A DNA stretch of 64,000 nucleotides from JADKAV01 sp037045455 (GTDB lineage Bacteria; Actinomycetota; Actinomycetes; S36-B12; UBA10799). Position 1 is the first letter of the stretch, and each line of letters opens with the position of its first letter. Position numbers and translations under genes: made by a program. The notes under the pieces were generated by a model. It was not told the origin of the DNA, did not search any database, and worked only from the letters and a program-made list of their open reading frames with translations. The stretch spans positions 62,001-126,000 of the forward strand of contig JBAOIN010000012.1 of the NCBI GenBank assembly GCA_037045455.1, in the 5' to 3' direction. This document shows positions 33,712 to 43,977 of the stretch, one piece after another.

Positions 33712-33786
33712 GGCGGCCCTGTACCCATCAGCGACCTGTCGTATACCCGCAGGACTCGGTCGCTCAAGATCGGGTACGACCCACCG

Positions 33787-35306
33787 GTGACAACTCCCCC
33801 GATCCCCGACCACTCCGAGGCCTTCTGGGGCCCGGTGCTCGGCAATTCCCATCCGGAGCACCACCTTGCCGACGATCACGAAGTTCTGGTGGTCGGCGCC
33901 GGCATCGTCGGGCTCACCACCGCCCTGCTGCTGGCCCGGCGCGGCGTGGACGTGGCCGTCGTGGATGCCAGCAGGCCGGGATCGGGAACCACCAGCAGAT
34001 CCACGGCGAAAGCCACGCTGCTGCACGGAACACTGAGTGGGACCATTCGCCGCAAGCACGGCACCGACGCGGTCCGGCACTACGTCATGGCCAACCGCAG
34101 CGGACAGGATCTGATCCGCGACACCTGTGATGGCGTCGTCGACACCCAGATCCGCGACTCCTGGACCTACGCCACGACCCGAAAGGGTGCCGACGCGGTG
34201 CTCCAGGAGCAGGAAGCCCTCGCCGAGGCTGGCCTGCCGGCGGAACTGGCCGAACCGTCCGAACTACCCTTCGCCACCGAAGCCGCAGTCCGGCTGCGTG
34301 ATCAGCTGCAGATCAACCCGAGTCAGTACCTAGCGGCCCTGCAGGCAGAACTCGTTGCGATGTCAGTTCCCATCGCCTGGCCCTACCGGGTGACCGGAAT
34401 CGACAGTCACGAAGGCCGGCTGCGGGCGACGAGCACGCAAGGGCTGAGCACGACCGCCCGCTGGATCGTGCTGGCGACCCTGCTGCCCTTCCCGTTGCGC
34501 ACGCTGATGTTCGCCACCGCCACGCCGCAGCGCTCGTACGCCATGGCCTGCCGGATCGAGTCCCCGTTGCCGCTGGGCATGTATCTGTCGGCGGACTCAC
34601 CCACTCACTCGCTGCGGACCGGGCTGTCGCCCAGCGGAGAGGAACTGCTGCTGGTCGGCGGCCACGGGCACCCGGTCGGCAAGAAGTTGCCCGCCTCCCA
34701 GCATCTGCAAGGGCTGGCCGATTGGACCCACGAGCAGTTCGGCGTGCGGGAGTTCACCCACCGCTGGTCGGCGCAGGACTTCCGCAGCAGCGACTCACTG
34801 CCCAGGTCGGGCCCTCACCACTGGGTCCACCGCGGGTACTCATGGCCACGGGCTTCGGTAAGTGGGGCATCACCAACGGTTCGGCCGCCGCCCAGATCCT
34901 CGCCGGGTACGTCACTGACGAGCTGCCGGAATGGGGCCGGCTGTACCGGCCGCGGATCACGTCCGGGCTGTCGGGCTGGCGGCAGTTGGTCGTGCAGAAC
35001 GCCGACGTCGCCGCGCACCTGGCGAAGGGCTGGCTGCTGGAGCCACGGCTGGCGACCGACGGCAACGCCGTACGCAGAGACCTGCCCGTGCCCGAGGCGG
35101 AGAGCACGGTGGATGGCGTCCGCCGCGTGTGTAGCGCGGTCTGCACGCACCTCGGTGGAATCGTCCGCTGGAACGATGCCGAGAACAGCTGGGACTGCCC
35201 GTTGCACGGATCCCGGTTCGGGCCGGACGGCAGCGTGCTCAGCGGGCCGGCGACGGAACCACTGCGGATGATCGCCAACGGAGTATCGTCGGGGCAACGG
35301 CAGTAA
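33787..35306 (+). CDS. FAD-dependent oxidoreductase with C-terminal Rieske domain (one frame break)
   Basis: About 506 residues. DAO-type FAD domain with V-V-G-A-G-I-V-G-L-T-T-A-L-L-L-A-R-R-G near residue 35, followed by a Rieske domain with C-T-H-L-G and C-P-L-H-G cluster ligands. The frame breaks near 34790, just after F-R-S-S-D; the next frame continues T-A-Q-V-G-P and A-T-G-F-G-K-W-G-I-T-N-G. This architecture is known in Bacillus and actinobacteria as a general oxidoreductase of unclear substrate. The start GTG 33787 is 75 bp from the divergent SDR. The stop TAA overlaps the ATG of the next gene. Confidence 0.85.
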
Positions 35307-36763
35307 TGGAAGGGCACGCTCTGGTGGACGACCGACGCGCGAACAGGCTGCTTGCAGCCGGCATCGGCGTTCTTGCTCTCATCGCCATAGTGATGCTGCT
35401 CTTCCACCTGCCGCTGTCGCCGACGCTGGGGATCAGCGTGGTCGCGTTCGCGCTGTACCTGCCACCGCGGCACACCCTGATTCTGGCCATCGTCGCCGTG
35501 CTGACCGCTATGGCTGTCCTGGCAATACTGCCGATGGCCGACAAACAGATCCGGTTCACCAACTCCGCTCTGGCGGCGGCGCTGGCCGTGTCGGTGAGCT
35601 GGGCCATCGACCAACGCCTCAAGCGCATCTCGTCGTTCCAGCGCACCCAGACCAGCCTGTTCGCCAGCGTCCCCGACGGCCTTGCCGTCATCGACTCGGC
35701 CGGGATTTTGCTTGAATGCAACGAGGGCCTCACGGTCCTGGCTCCGCAGGCCGAGGTGGGCCAATCGCTGCACGACGGCCTAGGGCATGTTCTCAGCGAC
35801 GGCACCGAATGCCCTGGAGGCTGCCGGCTGGACGGCGCCGGCGAGTCGGCCTCGCTGCCGGTCCTCGGCGAGGCGATCACTCGCAAAGGCCAGCGGGTCC
35901 CGATCGGTTACACGGTGGCCAAGGTCGACGCCGGCACGATCCTGAGCCTGCGGGACGTCAGCGCCATCGAGCAGGCCGCGGAGAACCAGCGAGCGGTGCT
36001 GGAGTCGGCGGTTCGGCAGGGCGAGCAGGAATCCCTGCTGCGCACGATGGGGGCGCCCGCCTTCACCGAACTACCGGCGTTCGAGGGTCTGACGTTCGAC
36101 CTTTACAGCACGCACACAACGTCCGGCTGGGCCGGTGGCGGCGACCTCGTACATGTCACCGGAATGCTGGACGGCCGGGTGCTCGTCAGTGTCGTCGACG
36201 CCCTCGAGCAGGGCGTGATCTCGCTGCGCGACGCCTGGAAGGTGCACTACACCAGCCAGTCCTACGTCATGTCCGGCACTTCTCTTGTGGACGTGATTCC
36301 GCGCACCGTCGGCGCCTTGGAAACCGAGCAGCCGATGCCGAACGCGTCCTTGATGCTCACGGTCATCGATCCGGTTACCGGGATGTTCGACCTCGTGGGG
36401 GGCGGGCACCCACCGGCCCTGTTGGTGCGGGAGAACGGCGCCAGCGAGTGGCTCGACGGGGAAGGTCCGGGGATCGGCTTCGGCGCGGGGGTCTCAGAGA
36501 CGGTCTATTCCCGGCAACTACTGGCCGGCGACTCCCTGCTGTTCTACACCGACGGGCTCATCGATGGCAGTGGCGACGTCATCGAGGCACTCTCCACGTT
36601 GCGGGCCTCCGCGACGGCGCTGCGCAAGCGGACAGCGCAGGGCTACGCGCGCAGCCTTACCGAGGCCGTGATGGGAACTACTCAGAACTCGGGCAGCGCG
36701 ACCTTGCTGCTGGTGCGGCTGTCGCCGGACTCCGGCAGCCGCCAGACCAGCGCCAGTCTTTGA
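35306..36763 (+). CDS. SpoIIE-type PP2C phosphatase with PAS domain
   Basis: 485 residues. Two or three membrane helices (about 15-90), PAS-like sensor (about 110-225) and a PPM/SpoIIE domain (about 245-475). Metal-binding features: G-G-D-L, V-V-D-A-L, G-G-G-H-P-P and F-Y-T-D-G-L are visible, but the usual G-D-W-Y-D and G-H-G motifs are altered (G-G-D-L-V-H, A-L-E-Q-G), so activity may be weak. Such proteins dephosphorylate anti-anti-sigma factors and control SigB/SigF. TAATG overlap with the oxidoreductase gene. The 3' end overlaps the convergent ANTAR gene by 82 bases. Confidence 0.85.
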   Translation: MEGHALVDDRRANRLLAAGIGVLALIAIVMLLFHLPLSPTLGISVVAFALYLPPRHTLILAIVAVLTAMAVLAILPMADKQIRFTNSALAAALAVSVSWAIDQRLKRISSFQRTQTSLFASVPDGLAVIDSAGILLECNEGLTVLAPQAEVGQSLHDGLGHVLSDGTECPGGCRLDGAGESASLPVLGEAITRKGQRVPIGYTVAKVDAGTILSLRDVSAIEQAAENQRAVLESAVRQGEQESLLRTMGAPAFTELPAFEGLTFDLYSTHTTSGWAGGGDLVHVTGMLDGRVLVSVVDALEQGVISLRDAWKVHYTSQSYVMSGTSLVDVIPRTVGALETEQPMPNASLMLTVIDPVTGMFDLVGGGHPPALLVRENGASEWLDGEGPGIGFGAGVSETVYSRQLLAGDSLLFYTDGLIDGSGDVIEALSTLRASATALRKRTAQGYARSLTEAVMGTTQNSGSATLLLVRLSPDSGSRQTSASL

Positions 36764-37911
36764 CCCAGCCGCACAGCGCGCAGCTGCGTGCCAGTGCTTC
36801 CCCACGGTGACTCGGAGTCCTGCGCGACCCGAGTCGACCAGGAGCCGCCGGTCTGCACGAGCGTTCGCAGCGAGTGGAACATCGCCGAATCGGCCAGCGC
36901 CGGCCACAGCTCCAGGAAGCGCCGGCCCAGCCACTCGTGGGACTGTCCGGTGGCCGCGTCCTGCACGACGAAGTCCCGCACGCGGCCGTCACTGCTGATG
37001 ACCGCCTCCATCAGCATCCAGGGGTCCAAGTGCAGGCGTAGCAGCGTGTTGAGCCACTCCAGTTCAGGATCGGACGCGGCGGCGTTACGCAGCAGAAGCG
37101 GACCGGCCCGCTTCACGACTTTCTCGAGTGATTTGCGCCGCACGTCGTCGAACTGCTGAACGCGGTCCCACATCAGGCCCACGACACCCAGGACTTCGCC
37201 GCGATCCACGATCGGGATCGTCGCCGAGGCTTCGTTCGGACCTCGCACGCCCCGGCTGGCGGGAAACTCCGCGGCTCGGTCATCGCGATTGCCGAAGAAG
37301 TAGGCGCGGTTCTGCATGACCGCGCGGGTCAGCGTGATGTCGGTGCTCGGCGGGACATGCCGCCAGGAGCTGACCAGGTCGCCCGGCAAGCCCTCCTGGC
37401 CGATCAGCCGTAGCGAACCGTCGATACCGGCCCGGTAGATCGTCAAGGCGGCGACATCCTGCCCCTGCAGCATGTCGACCATCAACTGCGCTGCCTCGTC
37501 ACCCTGCTGCGTGCCCCCGGCCAGCGAGTCCATGATCGCGCTCACCACGCCGGCCCGGATGGCGGGCTGCTCGCGCAGGGCCCGCCACGTTCCCGATGCC
37601 GCCTTGGACAGGGGAAGTTCCTGCTCCAGCATGTTCTCTGCGATCGCGACGTCGTCGACATCCGGGATCGCCACCCCCACCACAGTCGCCGCGACTTCCA
37701 CCAGCCGGACGTTGTGCTCCTGGGACATCGTGCGCAGCCGGGCGAACGCCTCGTCCAACGTGATGCTGTGTCGCTCGACCAACACCCCCTTGGCCTGCTC
37801 GATGACCGCACGCATCCGGGCCGAGGCCCGTAGATCGCGAAGTTCCTTGCTGAGGGCGGCGACGGTTTCGGCCAGCGGACGCTCGTCGGCAGGCTCGATC
37901 GGCGAAGTCAC
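36682..37911 (-). CDS. ANTAR-GAF-PAS regulator
   Basis: 409 residues. N-terminal ANTAR RNA-binding domain (about 25-80: A-R-M-R-A-V-I-E-Q-A-K-G-V-L-V-E-R-H, then L-R-T-M-S-Q-E-H-N), a GAF sensor (about 125-255: I-P-I-V-D-R-G-E-V-L-G-V-V) and a PAS-like C-terminal part (about 290-400: L-D-P-W-M-L-M-E-A-V-I). ANTAR proteins work as antiterminators when their sensor is active. Start GTG 37911 is preferred because it makes a GTGA overlap with the glycosyltransferase stop. Last gene of the long glycosyl operon, so it may regulate that operon or respond to its product. Confidence 0.85.
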   Translation of the reverse strand: MTSPIEPADERPLAETVAALSKELRDLRASARMRAVIEQAKGVLVERHSITLDEAFARLRTMSQEHNVRLVEVAATVVGVAIPDVDDVAIAENMLEQELPLSKAASGTWRALREQPAIRAGVVSAIMDSLAGGTQQGDEAAQLMVDMLQGQDVAALTIYRAGIDGSLRLIGQEGLPGDLVSSWRHVPPSTDITLTRAVMQNRAYFFGNRDDRAAEFPASRGVRGPNEASATIPIVDRGEVLGVVGLMWDRVQQFDDVRRKSLEKVVKRAGPLLLRNAAASDPELEWLNTLLRLHLDPWMLMEAVISSDGRVRDFVVQDAATGQSHEWLGRRFLELWPALADSAMFHSLRTLVQTGGSWSTRVAQDSESPWGSTGTQLRAVRLGQRLALVWRLPESGDSRTSSKVALPEF

Positions 37912-38983
37912 GGCCCCACCTCCGTCCATGCTCGCGCTGTGAGAACGCCGTCCGCCTCCAGCAGCGCAAGGGTGCTGGAGACAACGGCGTCCACCGGGAC
38001 CTCGGATACCAGAGACACATTATCGGAGCACCGCAACGGGAACGGCTCACCGACCAAGCTGCACCCACATATCGGACAGGCAGTCGTCCACGAGATGTGC
38101 GCCCGATGGTTGCGTCTGGCTACGGGCGCGGCGTTGACCATGTTGCCGCACCAGTACACGGCGACTGTGGGAGTGCCGAGCGCGTCGGCGAGATGCCGGG
38201 GCCCGCTGTCGTTGCCGACCAGGATGCTCGCCCGGGCGAGCAGGCCGACGAGTTCGCCGAAAACGAGGTCCAGCAGCGGCTGCGCGGCGGCACGCTCGCC
38301 CACCTCCGCGACGATGTCGCCCTCGGATCCGACCACCACGACCGGCACTCCCTGATTCTGCAACGCACGCGCCACTCGTGCGAAGTGTGCAGGCGGCCAG
38401 CGGCGGCGCGGGTCGGTGGCCCCGGGATGGATGACGGCGAACGGGCCCGTCACGTCTGCGGCGCCTAGCAGCCGGTCCGCGGCCGCCAGCTCCGCCTCCA
38501 ACACGGCGAATCGGGGCTGTACCCGCACGGCCGGAGCGCCCAGCGCAGCCGCCAGTTCCAGGTACCGAAACACCTCGTGCTGCCAGTACTGGTAGGGGAT
38601 GGACAGATCCAATGGCGGCGCGTCAGCCGCTTGGAATCCGGCGGTGAATCCGGCGCCGAGGGCCGACACGACCGGATTGCTGTTGCGGCCGCCGCCGTGC
38701 ATCTGGATGGCGAGGTCGAAGTGCCGGTCCCGAAGCGCCGGAACATCGGGTCGTAACTGCGGCAGCAGCACCACCTCGTCGACCGGACCCGGGCGGCCAG
38801 GCAGCGCCGCCGCTGCCCACGGCCCGCCCAGCAGCGTGATGCGGGCCTGCGGCGCAGCCGCCCGCAGCGCGGCCAGTGCCGGTTCGCTGTGCAGATAGGT
38901 CCCATGGCGTTGGCCCGCAGTACAGCGATGCTGCGCACAGCGGCGAGGTCCGGCGTCAGGCCGACGATCTCGCCCTCGCGCAC
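37908..38983 (-). CDS. GT9 heptosyltransferase-like protein 1 (one frame break)
   Basis: About 358 residues when repaired. GT-B fold of family 9: N-terminal V-R-S-I-A-V-L-R-A-N-A-M-G, central I-Q-M-H-G-G-G-R-N-S-N-P, donor-binding A-V-I-H-P-G-A-T-D-P-R-R-R-W and V-G-N-D-S-G-P-R-H-L-A-D-A-L-G-T-P. Family members add ADP-heptose or related sugars. The frame breaks near 38903; one G restores G-T-Y-L-H-S-E-P-A-L. The start is GTG 38983, or GTG 38938. The downstream stop overlaps the ANTAR start. Confidence 0.82.
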
Positions 38984-40410
38984 GCCTCGATCACCCCCGA
39001 GGTGGAGCGGTCCGGCAGCAACGGCACGACGCTGACCCGTCCTCCCAGCGCCGTCGTGGCGCGAGCCTCAGGCAGAGCCAGCACATCGTGGTCGGCACCC
39101 TTGACGTACACATCCGGGCGGATGCCGTCGATCAACGACAGGGGCGCGGCACCGTCATAGGCCGTCAGATGGTCGACAAAACCCATGGCCGCGAGCACGG
39201 CCGCCCGGTCGGCGACCCCGTTCACCGGCCGGCCCGGGCCTTTGATCGCTCGCACCCCGGCATCGTCGTTGAGCGCCACGACCAGCACGTCGGCCTCGGC
39301 CGCGGCGGACTGCAGCAGCGATACGTGGCCGGCATGCAGCACGTCGAAGCAGCCGTTGGTCACCGCGATCCGGCGGCCCGCAGCCCGGTGTTCGTGACAG
39401 ATCCGGATCAGTTCTTCGGCCGTCAGAAGTGGGCTGCCGGGAACGCTGCGCAAGTCCTGCGGCGAACAGGTAGCCGTGCCTGGTCGCTGCACGACCACCG
39501 TCGCCGCGGCCACCGCGAGTTCCAGCGCATCGGTCAGGTCAGCGCCCACCGCCAGCCCCAGGGCCAGCGCGGCGGTCAGCGTGTCGCCGGCACCGGCGCT
39601 GTGCGGGGCGTCCACACGCCGGGTCGGGACATGCCGGACGGCGTCGGGCGCCACCAGCAAGGCGCCGTCGCCGTCCAAAGTAGCCACGACGTAGGTGCTG
39701 CCAGTCGCCTCGCGCAGCAGATCGGCCCCCGCCCGGACCTGCTCGATCCGCAGCGGTCCGGTAAGTCCGGGGTCCAGACGCAGAATCCCGGCGGTCTCCT
39801 CCCAGTTCGGGGTGACGACTTCGGGCCGGACGCGGGCCCACCGCCGCACGTCGTGGGCGTCGACCAGCACCGGCCGGGAAAGGCCGGCGAGGGCATCCTG
39901 AACCTGCGGTCCCTCGAGGCTGCCCAAGCCGTAGTCGGCGACCACGACCACGTCGGCCTGTTGGGCGTACTGGCTGATCTTGCCGGCCAGTTCCGCGTCA
40001 GCCTCGGGGTCGAGCCCCTTCACGTCACCCTCGTCGAACCGGGCCACCACCTGCGGTCCGACGACAATGCGGCGCTTGGCGATGGTGTGGCGCCCGCAAA
40101 CGACCACCGATTCCTCCTGCACGCCCCTGCGCCGCAACTGCTCGGCCACAGCCTCCCCGACCGCGTCGTCACCGAGCGCGCTCATCAGGACACACCGGCC
40201 CCCCAGTGAGGTCACGTTCACGGCAGTGTTCCCGCCGCCGCCGGGGACCACTTCGCGGTAGCGGATCGACACGTTGGGTACGGGGGCTTCCCGGGCGACC
40301 TTCCCGCAGGCGCCCGTCAGCCACTCGTCTGCGACGACGTCCCCCACCACGAGCACCCGCCCCCACGGGAACTGGTCCAGCAGGCGGTCGATCGCCGGCC
40401 GGGCGGTCAT
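38956..40410 (-). CDS. hldE: Bifunctional heptose 7-P kinase/heptose 1-P nucleotidyltransferase
   Basis: 484 residues. PfkB kinase domain (1-325): G-D-V-V-A-D-E-W, G-G-N-T-A-V-N-V, V-V-A-D-Y-G-L-G and the catalytic G-A-G-D-T motif (about 275). Cytidylyltransferase-type domain (about 345-484): T-N-G-C-F-D-V-L-H-A-G-H with the H-x-G-H nucleotide motif and L-N-D-D-A-G-V-R. Order and length match HldE/RfaE, which makes ADP-heptose precursors. ATG 40410 overlaps the stop of the GT9 gene (ATGA). Confidence 0.9.
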   Translation of the reverse strand: MTARPAIDRLLDQFPWGRVLVVGDVVADEWLTGACGKVAREAPVPNVSIRYREVVPGGGGNTAVNVTSLGGRCVLMSALGDDAVGEAVAEQLRRRGVQEESVVVCGRHTIAKRRIVVGPQVVARFDEGDVKGLDPEADAELAGKISQYAQQADVVVVADYGLGSLEGPQVQDALAGLSRPVLVDAHDVRRWARVRPEVVTPNWEETAGILRLDPGLTGPLRIEQVRAGADLLREATGSTYVVATLDGDGALLVAPDAVRHVPTRRVDAPHSAGAGDTLTAALALGLAVGADLTDALELAVAAATVVVQRPGTATCSPQDLRSVPGSPLLTAEELIRICHEHRAAGRRIAVTNGCFDVLHAGHVSLLQSAAAEADVLVVALNDDAGVRAIKGPGRPVNGVADRAAVLAAMGFVDHLTAYDGAAPLSLIDGIRPDVYVKGADHDVLALPEARATTALGGRVSVVPLLPDRSTSGVIEACARARSSA

Positions 40411-41291
40411 GCCAGCAACCCCCGCACCGCGGTCTCGACATCGGCCACCGGAACCTCGGCTGCGTGCGGAGTAGCACCGTCGGCCCGCAGGACCCGGCTG
40501 GGGACACCGGCTGGCGGGCCCCACTGCCCGACGCTGGCCGGGCCGAAGACGACCACCGAGCGCGTGCCGTAGGCGTGGGCGAGATGGGCGGCGCCGGTGT
40601 CACCGCTGACCAGCAACCGGGCCGAGGCGATGACGGCGGCAAATTCGTCGAGCGCAAGCCGGCCGGCCAGTACCCGGTCGGGGTCCAGCCCTGCCAACTG
40701 CGCCGTGCGCTGGGCCGTGAGCAGGTCGCCCGGACCGCCGGTGACGACGATGGGGTGTCCGCGCAGGCGCCGGGCGAGTTCGGCGAACGACTCCGCGGGC
40801 CAGCGCCGGGCCGGGTCGGTGCCGCCGACGTGTAGCACGATCGCGTCGCTGGCCACGGGCTGCGCTGCGGGCCGCTTGATGCCCACCAGGTCGGGATCGG
40901 CCGCGATGCCGATCCACTCCAGCAGCCGGCAGAAGCGTTGCCGTTCCGGTTCGTCGTCGTCGATCGACCAGGCTGGTCCGTACTCCCAGACCACCGGGCA
41001 GTGGAACGCGACGAGGTCGCGCGGACCGCCGGCCAGCAGGGCGGCATGACTCTGCGGGCCGCTGCCGTGCAGGTTGATCGCGACCGCATCGGCCAGCGGG
41101 CGCTTGGGCTGTAGGCCGTTGACGTCGACCACGCCCGCGACTCCCGGGATCAGCGGAGCCAGGGGGTGCAGCCACGCGGGTGCGGCCAGCGTGACCGGAC
41201 CCGCCTGCGCTGCCAGGGCGCGCAAAGCCGGGACCGAGGTGAGCAGATCACCCACTCCGGCCGCTCGCAGCGCCACGACGTCTACGGCCAT
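40407..41291 (-). CDS. GT9 heptosyltransferase-like protein 2
   Basis: 294 residues. GT9 hallmarks: V-V-A-L-R-A-A-G-V-G-D-L-L at the N terminus, A-I-N-L-H-G-S-G-P-Q-S-H (about 70), V-L-H-V-G-G-T-D-P-A-R-R-W (about 165) and V-S-G-D-T-G-A-A-H-L-A-H (about 230). The acceptor is unknown. Overlaps hldE downstream and the SDR gene upstream. The repeated G-x-G-D-L start resembles ADP-heptose transferases. Confidence 0.88.
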   Translation of the reverse strand: MAVDVVALRAAGVGDLLTSVPALRALAAQAGPVTLAAPAWLHPLAPLIPGVAGVVDVNGLQPKRPLADAVAINLHGSGPQSHAALLAGGPRDLVAFHCPVVWEYGPAWSIDDDEPERQRFCRLLEWIGIAADPDLVGIKRPAAQPVASDAIVLHVGGTDPARRWPAESFAELARRLRGHPIVVTGGPGDLLTAQRTAQLAGLDPDRVLAGRLALDEFAAVIASARLLVSGDTGAAHLAHAYGTRSVVVFGPASVGQWGPPAGVPSRVLRADGATPHAAEVPVADVETAVRGLLA

Positions 41292-41971
41292 GAAGTCTCG
41301 CCGCCGGGAGTGATCATGAGCTCCGGAACCATTGCACTGCGGTTGCGCTTGAGGACGTCGACGATGATGTCGGCGACGTCACTGGCGTCCATCAACGGGG
41401 CGTCGGGAGCCGGCCGGTATTTCGCGGGCCGGCCGTCGAAGAACGAAGTGCGCATCCCGCCCGGCATCACACATGTGACGGGCGGCTCACCTTTGAGTTC
41501 GGCGTTCAGAGCCCGGCTCAGACCGACCACGCCGAACTTGGACGCGCAGTAGGCAGTGGCGTCGGGCAGTGCTCGGCGGCCCAGGGTCGAGGCGACCGTC
41601 ACGATCCGGCCCTTGCTCTTGGCCAGCGCCGGCATCGCAGCCCGGATCACCGAGGCGGTACCCATCAGGTTCACCGCGATGACCCGCTCCCAGTCCTCGG
41701 TCTTCACCGACTCCAGCGGCCCACAGGAATCGATGGCCGCGCAGGTGACGATGGCGTCGAGGCCGCTCTCCCCGACGTAGGCCACCATCGACTCGGTCAC
41801 GGGGGAGTCAGCGAGGTCCACGCAGTAGAAGGGATGCGGGCTCGTCGGCTCCACGAGATCGAGCACGATCGGCTGACCGCCGGCTGCCGCCACCGAATCC
41901 GCGACGGCGGCACCGAGGCCGGAGGCACCCCCGGTGACCAGGACCCTGCCTACGCTGGTTGTGTCCTGCAT
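41282..41971 (-). CDS. Classical short-chain dehydrogenase in the heptose operon
   Basis: 229 residues. T-G-G-A-S-G-L-G (about 15), T-C-A-A-I (about 75), catalytic V-A-S-T and Y-C-A-S-K (about 140). It is a classical, not extended, SDR, so it is not the usual HldD epimerase (about 310 residues). It may oxidise or epimerise a heptose intermediate; that is inference from its place between two HldE-like genes. ATG 41971; overlaps its neighbours. Confidence 0.8.
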   Translation of the reverse strand: MQDTTSVGRVLVTGGASGLGAAVADSVAAAGGQPIVLDLVEPTSPHPFYCVDLADSPVTESMVAYVGESGLDAIVTCAAIDSCGPLESVKTEDWERVIAVNLMGTASVIRAAMPALAKSKGRIVTVASTLGRRALPDATAYCASKFGVVGLSRALNAELKGEPPVTCVMPGGMRTSFFDGRPAKYRPAPDAPLMDASDVADIIVDVLKRNRSAMVPELMITPGGETSWP

Positions 41972-43357
41972 TGTTCCTCCTGACTGTGCGAACGGGCACC
42001 AGCCCGCGCTGCGTTGACCAGTCGGGTGCTGCTGCGCCCGGCCAAGGTGGGTAGGACGACGACCTCGCCGCCGTAGGCGCGGACCGCGTCGGCCTCCGGG
42101 ATCGTCGTGGAGTGGTAGTCGCCACCTTTGGCGAAAATATCCGGGCGCAGTGCGCTCAATAACCGGTGCGGAGTGGGTTCGTCGAACACCTCGACGGCGT
42201 CGACGCAGCTCAGCGCCTTGAGCACCCGAGCCCGGTCCTGTGCTGTCACCACGGGCCGGCCCTGACCCTTCAGGGCCCGTACGCTGTCGTCGCTGTTCAG
42301 CGCGACCACGAGACAGTCGCCCAGTGCCCGGGCCGCCTCCAGATAGGAGATGTGCCCGGCGTGCAGCAGGTCGAAGCAGCCGCCGGCCATCACGACCCGG
42401 CCGCCGCGGGCGCGGACTTCCTCCACCACGCGCTGCCCGTCCGGCAGGGGCTCGGCGGGTGGGTCGGCCATGCCGCCCACGCCGCCGCGCTGCAGGTAGG
42501 CGGCAGCCGCCGCGACCGCCTCGCAGACCGCCTCCGAGATGTCCCGGCCGGTCGCCAGACTGCTGGCCAGTCCCGCGGCGAACGCGTCCCCGGCACCACA
42601 GGAATCACCTGTGGCAATGCTCGGCGCCGGAGCGACGAGTGGCGTGCCGTCGGCGTTCACGAGCACTGCCCCGGCGGCACCTCGGGTGACGGTCACGCTG
42701 GCCGCCCGCCAGCGGCGGAGCAGCTCGTGGCCCTGCCGGATCGCGCCAGTCACGTGATCGGCCGGGACACTCGGAGAAGTGCTGTGCCTCGGCCGCGTTC
42801 GGCGTCACCGTGGTCACGCCGGGCACCGGCACCGCCCCGCGCGGATGCGGATCCCACACGATGCGCGGTTGGTCCTGCAAGGCCCACCGCACCGCCGCCC
42901 GGCCACTCACGCCCAAGCCGTAGTCGCTGACCAGTACCGCCGAGGCCGTGCTGAACAGTGCGTCCAGATCCACATCCCTAGCCGGCTTGCTCGGCTGTCC
43001 GATCGATTCGTCGTCCATCCGGATCAGCGTGCGCCCACGCGACCGGACCCGGGTCTTCACGATCGTGCGATCCGTCCCCAGGTCGACGACGGTGACGTGC
43101 TCGTCGAGCATCTCCCGTACGCGCTGGCCTGCCGCGTCTGATCCCAGGGCAGTTACAAGAACAACCGGCTGTCGCTGGGCGGCGATCATCGCCGCGAGGC
43201 CCGCCCCGCCCGGTCGCGCCCGCTCGACCAACGACTCCACAACTGGGGCGGGTTCGTCGGGACACAGTCGGGAGACGTCCCCCTCCAGGTCGACGTCGAG
43301 AAGGACGTCCCCCACCACGACCAGGGGCGCGGCGTCTGCTGCGTACGGCGGGTTCAT
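41950..43357 (-). CDS. Second HldE-like kinase-nucleotidyltransferase (one frame break)
   Basis: About 468 residues when repaired. PfkB domain: V-V-V-G-D-V-L-L-D-V-D-L, G-G-A-G-L-A-A (instead of G-G-x-x-N), V-L-V-S-D-Y-G-L-G and D-S-C-G-A-G-D-A-F. Nucleotidyltransferase domain: A-G-G-C-F-D-L-L-H-A-G-H-I-S. The frame breaks near 42765, between T-P-N-A-A-E-A-Q-H-F and V-T-G-A-I-R. ATG 43357 overlaps the gmhA stop. The second copy may act on a different anomer or sugar. Confidence 0.82.
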
Positions 43358-43977
43358 GCGTACCCCAGAGCGGTATCGAAGGCCCGGCTGAGCACGTGCA
43401 CTCCCACCAGTTGCACTTCTTGGATGGCGCTAGTGGCAGCACTTGGGATGGCGGCGGTCTCGCCGACTACCTCGCTCAGCGGGTTGGGGACCGGCCCGGT
43501 GAGTGCCCAGGTCTGCAGCCGCAATCGCTGCGCGGTCTGGGCCGCGGCCAGCAGGTTCGGGCTGCGGCCGCTGGTGGTCAGCATCACGAGGACGTCCCCG
43601 GGCCGGCCGTGTGCGCTCACCTGCCGGGCGAACATCTGCTCGGCACCGTAGTCGTTCACGATCGCCGTCAACGACGACGTCTCCGCATGCAGCGAGATTG
43701 CCGAGTATGCCGGCCGGTCGTTGTGGAAGCGACCGACGAGCTCGGCCGTGAGGTGCTGGGCCTCCGCGGCGCTTCCGCCGTTGCCGCAGACCAGCACCCG
43801 GCCGCCTGCCGGAAGCAGATCGGCCAGCCGCCGACCCCACCGCGCGCAGGTCTCAAGAGCGGGTCCCGCACCACGCAGCGCGTCCAGTGTGGCCTGCCGG
43901 TGATCGTTCACCAGCGGGTCGAGGCCCGCGGCGACGGCGGCGTCGGTCACGTCCAGTGCAGTGGTGCGGGGTCCCAT
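43354..43977 (-). CDS. gmhA: Sedoheptulose 7-phosphate isomerase
   Basis: 207 residues. SIS domain with G-N-G-G-S-A-A-E-A-Q-H-L-T-A-E-L-V-G-R-F (about 65), S-L-T-A-I-V-N-D-Y-G (about 105), T-T-S-G-R-S-P-N and A-I-Q-E-V-Q-L-V-G-V-H. These fit GmhA, first enzyme of D-glycero-D-manno-heptose synthesis. ATG 43977 overlaps the GT4 stop (ATGA). Together with GmhB and HldE it gives the whole route to NDP-heptose. Confidence 0.9.
   Translation of the reverse strand: MGPRTTALDVTDAAVAAGLDPLVNDHRQATLDALRGAGPALETCARWGRRLADLLPAGGRVLVCGNGGSAAEAQHLTAELVGRFHNDRPAYSAISLHAETSSLTAIVNDYGAEQMFARQVSAHGRPGDVLVMLTTSGRSPNLLAAAQTAQRLRLQTWALTGPVPNPLSEVVGETAAIPSAATSAIQEVQLVGVHVLSRAFDTALGYA

Noticed and set aside
33700..33780. 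GGGTAT and GGGTAC boxes between SDR and FAD/Rieske genes as SigB/SigF promoters
   Set aside because: No GTTT-like -35 at 14-17 bp, so the match is to the -10 only.
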